A stretch of 47,026 bases of DNA from Ophiostoma sp. CBS 140.51 (lineage: Eukaryota > Ascomycota > Sordariomycetes > Ophiostomatales > Ophiostomataceae): the NCBI GenBank assembly GCA_029298735.1, contig JANSLP010000260.1, forward strand, positions 1 through 47,026, in the 5' to 3' direction. The number at the start of each line of letters is the position of its first letter. Position 1 is the stretch's first letter. The notes under the pieces are model-generated. The model searched no databases and was not told where the DNA came from. It saw nothing but the letters and a program-made list of their open reading frames with translations. Below, in pieces: positions 38,213-47,026 of this stretch. Made by a program: the position numbers and the translations under genes.

Positions 38213-40204
38213 TTACTCGGCGTTCAGCATGTCAAGCCTTGACGCGGTGGTCTGGATGCTGCGGGCAATCCGCGCTATCCGGGCCAGGGCCAGGGACTCC
38301 TCAACCTCGCTAATCACCTCCTCCTCGTCCGAAGCGTCAACGAGCTCGTACCGGCACAAAGTCTTCTCCGTCTCGACACCACCAAAGATGTTGTCAACAT
38401 CCGACATCACCTCGGTGTTGAGAGAAAGGGGCTTGCTTGCGGCAGCAGCGAGAGCCTCGACAGGTGCAGAAGACGAAGTCGAGACAGTCGAGGCGGCAGC
38501 GTCGTGGTACAGAGCGAAAGCCGGATCGTTGTCGAACTCGGCGTCGGCAACAACAGGGGCAGCGGCCTGAACGGGCTCGGCGACCTTGTCGGTGACGGGG
38601 TGCGCAATGATGGGCATCTCAATCTTCTCCTCCTCGTCGTCGCAGCCAACAAAGTTGGACACCTTGCCGGTCAGGACCGAAGTGTCAATCGCGGGGATCG
38701 TGACATCGGGCGTCTCCAGAACGGCATAGACCTGGGGCTGGAAGGCAAAGGTGGGCTCGGCATCCATGTGCAGCATCGAAAAGTCGATGTTCTGCTCGGG
38801 AATCATGGCCATGCCGATCTGCTGGGCGGGGTACGGATTGGCGTCCTTGGGGGCCTGGCGGTCCTGCTGGGGAGCAACCTGTGTCGGGACCTGAGCCTGG
38901 ACGGCCTGGACGGCCGGGGCCTGGCTCTGGGGAACAAGAGCAGGGTTGGCGCTGAGGCGGTTAAGGAAGTCCGAGAACGAGGGCGAGGCGAGCAGCATGC
39001 GGGTCAGGTCAGACAGGCGCTTGTTCTCGTCGGCAAGCGCACGGTTCTGCTGACGGAGGTCGCCGTTCTCGGTGACCTTGCCGGCAATCTCAGCCTCGAG
39101 CTGCGAGATGTATTCTGTGAATGTTAGTATGCTGTACAAAAAGTGATAGTTTCGACATATTGTTGACTTACCCTTTCTGCGGGAACGGAAGGCACGTGCG
39201 GAAACCTTGTTGCGGAGCTGGCGGCGCTCCTTGCTAGTAAGCTTCTTGCCCTCCTCGCTGGCAAGCAGGCGCTCGTCCTCATCCATGTCCTCCTCGTCCT
39301 TCTTGAGACGAGATATGTTGCCCATGCCACCCATGGAACCGTTCGGCGAAGACGGCTTAGCGCGCATAGAGCTTAGCAGTTGGGTGATCTTCTGCTCGAC
39401 GATGGGGTCCGAAGGCTGGCCGGCCTTGGCACGCTGCGACTGGGGCTGCATCTGCTGCTCAACCTTGATCTGACCCTGGCTGGACACGCTCTGGCTCTGG
39501 CGCTGACGCTGCTGCTGCTGGATGATTTGTTGCTGCTGGCGCTGCTGGGCCTGGGCCTTGGCAATGGCGGCCTGCTGGTGCATGCCGGGCCAAAGACGGC
39601 CCTGCGAGCCACCGTTGGCAGCAAGGACGGGTGGAGACTGCATCTCCTGGCTTGGGACAATGACGGAAGCGGGAGCGGATGGGATCTGCTGCTCGGCGAA
39701 GAAGAAGGAAGGATCGGCGGCAGGCGACTCAAACTCGATGTCAATATCCGAGGGGCTAACAGAGGTACCGTTGGGCGCAGTGTTGAAGTCGAACATCTCG
39801 TCGCCACCGTTCATGTTGATGAAGTTCATGTCGTAGTTGTTGAAACCAGCCATTGGGGGGTTGGTGTTCTGAGTGACGGCAAAGGTGTTGGCCAGAGCGC
39901 CGGGGACGAAGCCAGTCTGCTGCTTGTATTGATCATACTGATGGCTGGGGCCAGTCATCTGTTGGCTGGCAGATAGCATCGAGGAGGGCGTCGAGGCGGC
40001 GGTTGTGCGGATGAAAGCGTTCTTGTTTGTTGCCGGTGACAGGGCAGGCGAGTTGCTGTACTGGTTGGCGTTGTCGTACTCGGACAAGTCGAGGAGCGAG
40101 TCGAGAGACTCCATCATGCCCTGCTGGCCCGAGACGGAAGCGGCCGACGACATGTTGTCGGTCATGGAACTGCTGTGGGCGTCGGCTTCCTGTTTGATGC
40201 TCAT
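38213..40204 (-). CDS. bZIP transcription factor
   Basis: Exons 40204-39172 and 39114-38213 encode 644 residues. The 57-nt intron has GTAAGT, CATACTAAC and CACAG. Start MSIKQEADAH is preferred to an in-frame codon seven residues earlier. Residues 1-320 are Ser/Gln/Asn/Met-rich with a Gln tract and acidic patches. The basic region is LTSKERRQLRNKVSARAFRS with the N-x7-R pair Asn332/Arg340. The zipper follows with leucines at 350, 364, 371 and 378 and Lys at the 357 heptad position. Right after it comes RMLLASPSFSDFLNRLS. The C-terminal half is acidic and Pro/Ala-rich, a likely activation region. The extended basic region resembles the group that contains Neurospora ADA-1, but I cannot confirm orthology. 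A predicted nuclear regulator; targets unknown. Confidence 0.92.
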   Translation of the reverse strand: MSIKQEADAHSSSMTDNMSSAASVSGQQGMMESLDSLLDLSEYDNANQYSNSPALSPATNKNAFIRTTAASTPSSMLSASQQMTGPSHQYDQYKQQTGFVPGALANTFAVTQNTNPPMAGFNNYDMNFINMNGGDEMFDFNTAPNGTSVSPSDIDIEFESPAADPSFFFAEQQIPSAPASVIVPSQEMQSPPVLAANGGSQGRLWPGMHQQAAIAKAQAQQRQQQQIIQQQQRQRQSQSVSSQGQIKVEQQMQPQSQRAKAGQPSDPIVEQKITQLLSSMRAKPSSPNGSMGGMGNISRLKKDEEDMDEDERLLASEEGKKLTSKERRQLRNKVSARAFRSRRKGKSTICRNYHFLYSILTFTEYISQLEAEIAGKVTENGDLRQQNRALADENKRLSDLTRMLLASPSFSDFLNRLSANPALVPQSQAPAVQAVQAQVPTQVAPQQDRQAPKDANPYPAQQIGMAMIPEQNIDFSMLHMDAEPTFAFQPQVYAVLETPDVTIPAIDTSVLTGKVSNFVGCDDEEEKIEMPIIAHPVTDKVAEPVQAAAPVVADAEFDNDPAFALYHDAAASTVSTSSSAPVEALAAAASKPLSLNTEVMSDVDNIFGGVETEKTLCRYELVDASDEEEVISEVEESLALARIARIARSIQTTASRLDMLNAE

Positions 40205-41064
40205 GGTTGCCCGTTGGCGATGCAAAGCTGAGAGAAAGTAGAAAGAGGAGAAAGAATATTCGAGGGCGCGTTGTCAATCAGTGACGAATAATTGTTGCGT
40301 CCACGTCGTGATTCGAGAAGGCGTCGTCGATGCAGGAGATTGCAGATGACGAGAGAGACACGAAAGGGGGGTGAGAGGCGATTTAAAGACCGGTCTTCAA
40401 GTCGCGGAGGGTGTCAAAGATAGAGAGGTAGATGGAAGTTATTGTCGTCGATGTTGTAAATGTGGAAGATAAGCCACGATGGTTCTTCTGAGTTTGGTTG
40501 TAGTCGGTAGTTATGAAACAAGGACAAGAATAGTTGCAATGCGAAGATGAAATGGAGAGGGCGAGATGGGAGAGTGATGGTAGAAAAGGAGAGAGACGAG
40601 AAAAAAGAAACAGAACGACGAGGATGGGTTCGAGGATGGGGTGGTGGCAGATGAAAAGAGGAAAGGGGGGATTCTGAAGAAGAACAGGAAAATGGTAGGA
40701 AATGGCAAAAATGGGTGGAAGTAAGTGCGGACAGGGCCTATGCCAGCGATTCTGCGGTGGACAAAGGAAGGGAGAGGGAAGGAGAAACAGGAGATTCGTC
40801 TGGGTTTACTGGGTGCCTGGTTTGGCCCGAGGGGTGTGTCGGGGGACTGTGGGGCGGTCGGGGGGGCGAGGGCGTGTGTGCGAGGGAAGAACGAGGCAGG
40901 AGCGAAGGGACAGCGTGAAGGAATGAGCTGGCACTGGGCAGGAAAGAGCAGAAAGAACAGATCAACCGCCGTCGGACTCTAGGAAAGACCGACCGTGCAG
41001 GGCAGCAGCCACTGAAAAACGACTGGCTCAGGCGCTCTTTCAGCGGAAGCTACGGTGGACTGCA
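40205..41064 (-). promoter_or_regulatory. ATG-free upstream region / probable long 5' leader of the bZIP gene
   Basis: For 860 nt upstream of the start codon the minus (sense) strand contains no ATG; the first is at 41067. The strand is strongly pyrimidine-rich (plus strand G/A-rich) between about 40540 and 40960. This fits a long leader selected against upstream start codons, or a pyrimidine-rich promoter, or both. The transcription start is unknown. Confidence 0.55.
40841..40872 (+). other. Potential G-quadruplex motif upstream of the bZIP gene
   Basis: Plus-strand G-runs at 40841-40845, 40851-40854, 40860-40866 and 40870-40872 are separated by loops of 5, 5 and 3 nt. A further run of four is at 40831-40834. 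This meets the standard quadruplex pattern. It would form on the strand opposite to the bZIP transcript. Confidence 0.6.
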
Positions 41065-44000
41065 CATACAGCAGCAAGCGGCGGGGAATGATGTGGAAAG
41101 ATGGGCATGAGCAGGGAAGGAGCGGGTGGCTTGGGAGGAAGGACAGGCTCGGACTTGAGCGTACAGGGAAGTTACGACCGCTGTCGACTGGGAAAGAGCC
41201 CTTCTGTGCAGCATGCAGGCTGACCAGGGGAGGGGGTGAGGAAACAAGCTGATGACGCGTCCCCTTCCTCATTAACCAGAGCGAGCCCCTTTCCTCTTTT
41301 CGTTCGCTCTATCTGGGCCCCACTCAATCGACTTTCTTACTTGCTCACAGCCCCAATAGTGCCTGCTTTGTTAGGCAACGGGCTAAATGGCCATGTCACT
41401 TTACTGCCGTCATTGTACCAAAAGGGTACATGCACAAAAGGACGCCAAAAGTACAGCCAGCGCTGAGCCAGCCAATCACGAGCGACTCCGTCTCGCTCTC
41501 GCTTCCTTGTAAGGCAAAAGAGAAGCAAAAAGAAGACTGCCAAAGAACGCCAGCGAAGAGTCCACGAGCACACAGCGGCCAGCAATGAACACATCGGGAG
41601 AGATTCGGCGCCAGCACCGACCGTTCCTTGAGTGATATCGATAATACTGGGTACTTGGGCCCAACATTCATTTACCGCCAAAATAGATGTACCTTTTTAC
41701 CCTGCTCTTAACTGCCCTTTTCCATCTCCTCATTCTCGTCCTCAACCTCATTTGGTGCATCGCGCCGGACAGTCAACTATTGCGACAGCAACCCAGCAGA
41801 ACGGCCCTGGGGATGACGAGGCCTTGTCCGCTAGACTGCCCCTATTTCCCAAACATGCGTGATGCACTTTCTCGATAGGCCAGGGATCGTCTCCTACGCC
41901 TGTTGCTTGTTTTGTTTCGTAGTCCTTCTTGTTGTTTGGTTGTTTCGTCTGTTTCCTGAGAATCTGGGACTTAAGTGAAGGTGAGAATTGTTTATCGAAG
42001 TTACATCCTGTGCCTGTCAGATGGGCATGGAGGAGGGGTGAGTTGATTGTGCATTGAATGTAAGTTGAAATGTCGAAGTGGCGATGCGTGCCCGTTGTCA
42101 ATGTCAAAGATCCCTGCCTGGGCTGTTCACTTCAGAGGCTGCTAGGGTGCAAATGAGCCCAGACACGATTCCCAATTTTCAGATTTTTGTGCCTCTCAGT
42201 TTCTGCAATGTCTATTTCGCCTTTTCCGCTTCACCAAGCCGCGGTCCTCGTGGCAAAAGAAGCCGGGCACGGGCGTCACGCGGTGTAACAGAAAATATAT
42301 AAAATAAAATAAAATACGTGCGAAAATGAAGCTGTATCAACGTCCCAAAAATATGTGCTCCGGAGTGGCAGAGACGCAGAAAGACGTCACGATCGTGCGG
42401 TTTTTTAACGACAGGCCGAGCCGCGATGAAGTCACGCTCTCTTCGCGTTCTTTTGCCAATCGTTTGCCAGTCGTTTGTTTGCTATTGTTCTCCCTTTGAA
42501 TCCACATCGACAAACAGCCGCGGCTCACCCATGACCTTTTGTCAATCTATTCCTTGCCATTGTCCCTTGTCCCCTGCCTTTTGGCCCGTCCCATTCACAA
42601 AAGAGTACTTGTCTGGCGCGCCTAAATACGCTACATAGATTTGTACCTATTTTGCCCTGCGGAACTAGACTCCGTTGTTTATTGCTACCGCAGGGTCTTG
42701 CAGGCAATTTAGCAGTAACGGGACACTGTCACATCGTTAATAAGCGTCGAAGGGATCGATAGACAGATATGTGCATAAGAGACAATACATCCCCGGATAC
42801 CATAGAAAGCAGCCAAGCGAAACCAGCGGCCGCCAACGCGGGCGCCAGGAGACTGCCAATGCTTGACAAGAGCCCGGCGCCAACAAAACATCAAGCTCGA
42901 TTCGCTCGACAAGCTGCAAGGAATGAAATGAAGTGAGAGATACTTGCAGCTAGGTGGTGATCTCGAGGCTGAAGCAAGTACCGCCACGTCCAGGAAGCAG
43001 TGCATCAGTTGTGGTGCTCGTAAAATGAGATGAGCGGCGGTGCACAGCCTCAAAATCAACATCGAACGAGAGATTGGGGAAATACGTCGTAAGACGCGCC
43101 AAATGCCCGGTTATCAGCGACAGTAAACAAAGCGTGAAAATACCTTAACAATTAATCGATTTGCGGTTCTGCTTTGCCTCGTTCGCTCTGACCCCCCCTT
43201 TCTCCAGTTGTGCGCATGTTTTTTGTTCCTTCTCCTTTGGTCTCTTCTTTTCTTCGCGTGCCTGCCGTCACAAAAACACTACTGCCAGGCCACGCGGTAA
43301 ATGCCGTCGCAAAGTCCGTGGCAAAAGCAGAGGGGATCCACGCCAAAGCGGAGTTTCCCAATGCACTAGCGCATTGCTGCCGGTGGTATTTCCGAGAGTG
43401 GCAGGGCAGAAGACAGCGAAAAGGGAAAGAGCAACAGGGCGAGACCTCACTAGGGCGGTTTTTATCGCCGTGCCCGGTGGCTCGGTCTTCCTCTGAAGCC
43501 GCCGGTGCAGCCCACTCTTTCCTGAAGCGATCCACACACTGGAAATACTGCAAAAAACGTCATAGCGTCTCGAAGCTGACAAAAACGCACACACAAAAAC
43601 ACACTGTCACAAATCTCTTCCGCAGCAAGCTATGGAGCACAGCTGGTCCTTGCGTCTATTTCACTGATTTTTTCTTCGTCCAAAGCCGCTCCGTTTCGGC
43701 CGCTCCATGACTTGGCGAAACGCCCACGCCTCGCCAGACGGTAGAACGGCCGAGAAGGATGCGAAAGAAGGGGAAGAATGTCAACAAAACGAACTGCCGT
43801 GCACCAGAAAAGGCTCAAAAAGCCGCGACAATCATCATCACCGCTACAAAGTATGTGTACGATCTCAGCCCTCTTGCATCGCCGTTTCGGACCACTCAGC
43901 CCCAGCGCCATGACGACGGCTCCGAAGAACACGCCTCTTTTTTCGCTCTCTCGCTTTTTTTGCCGTTCTCGCAGTGGCGTTCCATCCGGCAGGCAAGTCG

Positions 44001-45414
44001 TGCAAGCTTAATCGAACATTGGGCACCATACAGAGCTTGTTTTCTTTGCAGGGCATCTTTTTATTTCGGCACCTTGACGTTTACCTTTGTCAATGCCTTG
44101 GAAACCCCGGGGTGGAATGGTCGAGAACCCTTTTGCTTCGTAGGTCTCAAAAGGCTCATCATAAGGTAACTGTCACCGAGAAGGATTCTAATCACCGTAG
44201 AACCAAGCAAATACCCAGTATGTGTTACAATCGATGCTAGTCAAGAAAATGGGAGACATACCATGCCATGCCGTCTTCTGGCACATCTTGGTGGCTAGTA
44301 TTATCGACCCTCGGACATGAGACATGCAAAGATCCGTCAAAAGTGCATAAAATCGCGTGAAAATGTACAAAACAGAGACATTTCGATATTGCAACAGGCG
44401 AAAAATAGCTGAGACAAATCAGACACGCCAAGGGTGCCCTGCTAAAAATTGACCCTACCTCGGACGTGCAAAATCGTCCAAAACGTCCAAAACGTGGTGA
44501 TGCCCGCGTAAAAATAGAACGGCGCCAGGGGTGGCTTGTCCCCATCCCTGGCAACATCCAAATCAACAAGCATCTCTCTGGGATCTCGCCCCAAAACGGT
44601 AAAGAGATCCAAAAGGTTTGCTGCCCCTGGTCCAGGCCCTTTCTCCCCTCATTTCTGTTCTTCTAGGGGGACCTGGCATACGTAACATCCAACGAATTAC
44701 CGTGCGCAATGCCCTAGACGAAAATTTCTGCTTCTCTCTCGCTGTTAGTGAAGCCCCCAGACCTCACAGCATGACGAACCCATTTCCACCCCCTGTAGGC
44801 CAGTGGGCAGAATGTGCCCATTTTCCACGGTTCTTCGCCTTCTAGCGCCGGAGCATCGTGCCATGTTTATTTCGTTTCTCCCCTGAATCTGTGGAAATCC
44901 TGCTGAAAATAACTCCGTTTCTATCTCTTCGTCTGTCCTCACTGCCGGCCGCGCCCAATCCTTGCGCGTTGTCTTGCGGTTCCACTGGTTTTTTGCCTCT
45001 GGTCTGGTCCTTTCTAACTTGCTCATCGTATCCTTTCTCTTTGTTCACAACTGCCGTCCATCTAGACTCTTGAAACGATCGAGCAAAGAGCCTACCGCAT
45101 AGCAAATCGTGAGGCAGTGTTTGCCATTTTTGGGTTTGTTCATCCTTGTCGACTTGTCCCAAAGTCCGACCTGGCAAATTCTTATGCCCGAATTCCCCTC
45201 CAAAAATAGAGGGGACCGCCCGAGGCAGTGGCAGCATTGGCAGCATCAGCATCGAGCAATGAGGAAATCTAGAATACTGCTGCCTAGTCCTGCCCTACAG
45301 GAAGCGGGGTAAGAAAAGCCAGACAAAGAACAATCACAGCCATATCTCCTCTTTATCAGACCGTATTTTTGCTTCTTGCGCAGTCCAAGCCTTCCCACCC
45401 AAGTCTTTTTTTTT

Positions 45415-45440
45415 CTGACTTCTGACTTCTGACTTCTGAC
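45415..45440 (+). repeat. CTGACTT tandem repeat
   Basis: Three full 7-bp CTGACTT units and a fourth partial one follow a run of T. It is a simple minisatellite in the gene-poor segment. Confidence 0.85.
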
Positions 45441-45544
45441 ATTCTAGCTCTCCGCCTTTTGTGCCCATGTATTCAATAGAGCCCTGCACCTGTGTCCTTG
45501 CTTGCTTGACTTTTGGCACAAACGGGCATTTGATGACGGCACAA

Positions 45545-45554
45545 TACTCCGTAC
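45545..45554 (+). repeat. TACTCCGTAC copy 1
   Basis: The 10-mer TACTCCGTAC occurs here and again at 45800-45809. Its core ACTCCGTA is also present in reverse at 25797-25804. Confidence 0.6.
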
Positions 45555-45799
45555 CGCACAACAAATACACATGGTAAATATGACAAGAAAAAGGCGGAAA
45601 AGAAAAGATACCCCTCCCCGGCTGCTTTCCATAAACGGGAGCATACCCGCAAAACTTCAGTTCATGTCCAATATCCAGTGCTCCCCTCTGTCCGGGACGC
45701 GACCCAAATTTTGGAAAATGCTTATGCCCGAGCAGGGTATGGGTGCGGATGCTTCTGCATCGTGGGTGTCGTTGGAATGGGAAGCATACGTATGTCTTG

Positions 45800-45809
45800 T
45801 ACTCCGTAC
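45800..45809 (+). repeat. TACTCCGTAC copy 2
   Basis: This is an identical 10-mer in the same orientation, 255 bp after the first copy. No flanking direct or inverted repeat that would define a mobile element was found. Confidence 0.6.
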
Positions 45810-46994
45810 ACCCCCAAGTTTAAAATGAGGAGCAACGAGGCAGAATCTGCCATTTCTCTTCTCATTTGTGCGGGGTTTCTCATCTTTGCTATCTGATGCT
45901 TAATGATTAAATGAGTGTTTCCCCTTTGACAAAGGGCGGCCTCCCAGGTGCTCTCCTCTTTCTCCTGGAAAGTGCGCCTTGCAATTGAAACAAACAAACG
46001 TCAATATCATCAACAAAACACGTACACCTGTCAAGCTAATGCGTTTTAAGGTTGTGGGATGTTTTTTCAAGATGCGTATTCTAAATATGGATGTTCCTGC
46101 ATTGGGAACTATCACGAGCAGTTGTCTCGAAGACTGTACACAAGATCACATGAGACTTGGTAATGTGTTGTGGTAAGGGTGGAGGCAGGCAATCGATTGT
46201 TTGAACCTGCCATTCAGTGGCTTTGCGATAACGTATACGAAGTCGGCGGAAGAGGAGGTGAAGGACAACGATGAAGAAAAAAAATTCACCGGAGCACGAA
46301 GCCCAGGCCCAGTGATTGTTTTGGCATGCTGCCAATCGTCTTGTGCCTTAAAGCTCAAACCCATTTTCTCACATTGAGAAAAGCACGGAATATGACAAAC
46401 ACGGGCAATTAGTTCCACACCGCTCGTTAAGCTGGGTGACGACGTGATAGTAGAGTGAGTGAACCCGTAAGCCTGGGCCCATACTCTCATAAAAAGCTCA
46501 AGAGACGGGTGTTGTGAAGCCGGTTCAGATCACAGATTCATACTGTAACCTCACTATGACCGGTTGTAAACAAGAGCATCGTGAGAAATGGCTTCGATGC
46601 TGCATTAAGTAGCCGTGCTGGGTAAAGCCAGCTATATTCATCTTTGACTGAGCATATATCATATCAACTATGAAATATTTATCCAGACGGCAAGCCATGA
46701 ATAGGGTCCAATTTGTGAAAAGTGAAGAGTTGATTTTCATATCGTGCTATGACGTATGACGGCATCGAGCCGAGATGCTGATGAGATCTCACAGAGTAGT
46801 TGTGATGGTGGGACGGGTTACTCTTTATGATGAAAAGAACGCATATGCGTTCCTTGTTTACAGATTTACTCTGTTGTTTGCTTTCTCGCTTTTCTGTTTA
46901 TTCGAGTTTACTCAAATTTTGTCCACAACTTTCTTTTTCTTTTCTCTTTTCGACCACGCCTCTTCGCGATATCTCTCTCCCTTCGTTGCCGTCC

Positions 46995-47026
46995 ATGGCG
47001 ACCGCGACCCTCCAGGTGCATGTCGA
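46995..47026 (+). CDS. Possible 5' end of a gene cut by the window edge
   Basis: ATG at 46995 opens a frame (MATATLQVHV) that runs to the end of the window. About 100 bases of T/C-rich sequence precede it, as in fungal promoters and leaders. Position -3 is T, which is not the preferred A. Ten codons are too few to identify a product. Confidence 0.3.
   Translation, partial: MATATLQVHV

Larger units (their letters stand above)
41065..46994. other. About 5.9 kb with no supported gene
   Basis: All reading frames are short, and none shows a domain, a convincing spliced extension or a conserved motif I recognise. The longest plus-strand frame is 166 codons at 43210-43710. A 63-codon frame at 41687-41878 begins with a hydrophobic run. 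Composition is mixed, not the extreme A/T expected of heavily RIP-mutated repeats. The region holds a CTGACTT minisatellite (45415-45440), two TACTCCGTAC copies, and an AAAAT/AAATA run near 42299-42316. The last ~150 bases are T/C-rich, like a fungal promoter. Confidence 0.5.

Noticed and set aside
41687..41878. Possible 63-residue membrane protein (hydrophobic N-terminus)
   Set aside because: A T-rich stretch easily produces Leu/Phe runs. There is no supporting promoter, conservation or neighbour evidence.
43210..43710. 166-codon plus-strand frame in the gene-free segment
   Set aside because: The translation is basic and Ser-rich without motifs, and overlapping frames of similar length exist on both strands.

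Overview
This window is nuclear DNA of a filamentous ascomycete (Pezizomycotina, most likely Sordariomycetes; inference). Genes lie on both strands with their own promoters. Introns are short (47-99 nt, one of 329 nt) with GTRAGT-like donors and CTAAC/TTGAC-like branch sites. Families typical of filamentous fungi are present: an RTA1 transporter-like protein, a Zn2Cys6 regulator, an SNT1-type SANT protein, a Dsc3-type ligase subunit and a polarisome Bud6. No operon, CRISPR array, rRNA, tRNA, transposon or virus could be recognised.

Layout. 1-5.2 kb: a long ATG-free upstream region, then Bud6/AIP3 (+). 5.8-7.1 kb: a serine beta-lactamase/transesterase-like enzyme (-). 7.9-15.9 kb: a single-exon 2,682-residue SANT-domain protein of the SNT1 (Set3 complex/NCoR) type (-). 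17.1-18.3 kb: deoxyhypusine synthase (+). 19.3-20.5 kb: mitochondrial HMG-CoA lyase (+). 21.6-23.2 kb: nitrilase with a large low-complexity insertion (+). 24.5-25.5 kb: RTA1-family membrane protein (-). 26.6-28.2 kb: Zn2Cys6 transcription factor (-). 28.6-29.9 kb: chorismate synthase (-), with a perfect TGAGTCA cross-pathway-control type site upstream. 30.7-32.0 kb: Dsc3-like subunit of the Golgi Dsc E3 ligase (+). 32.4-36.4 kb: a 1,310-residue very acidic single-pass membrane protein ending in HDEL (-). 38.2-40.2 kb: a bZIP transcription factor (-). 40.2-47.0 kb: about 6.8 kb without a convincing gene, until a possible start codon at 46995.

The genes are mostly unrelated housekeeping and regulatory functions: polarity, chromatin, eIF5A hypusination, leucine catabolism, aromatic amino-acid synthesis, and ER/Golgi protein quality control. 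They do not form a biosynthetic cluster. No clearly new multi-gene system was found. The observations most worth following are the HDEL-terminated type II membrane protein; the bZIP gene, whose stop-free 57-nt intron sits exactly between the basic region and the zipper; the duplicated motif in the nitrilase insertion; and the very long ATG-free stretches upstream of Bud6 and the bZIP gene.
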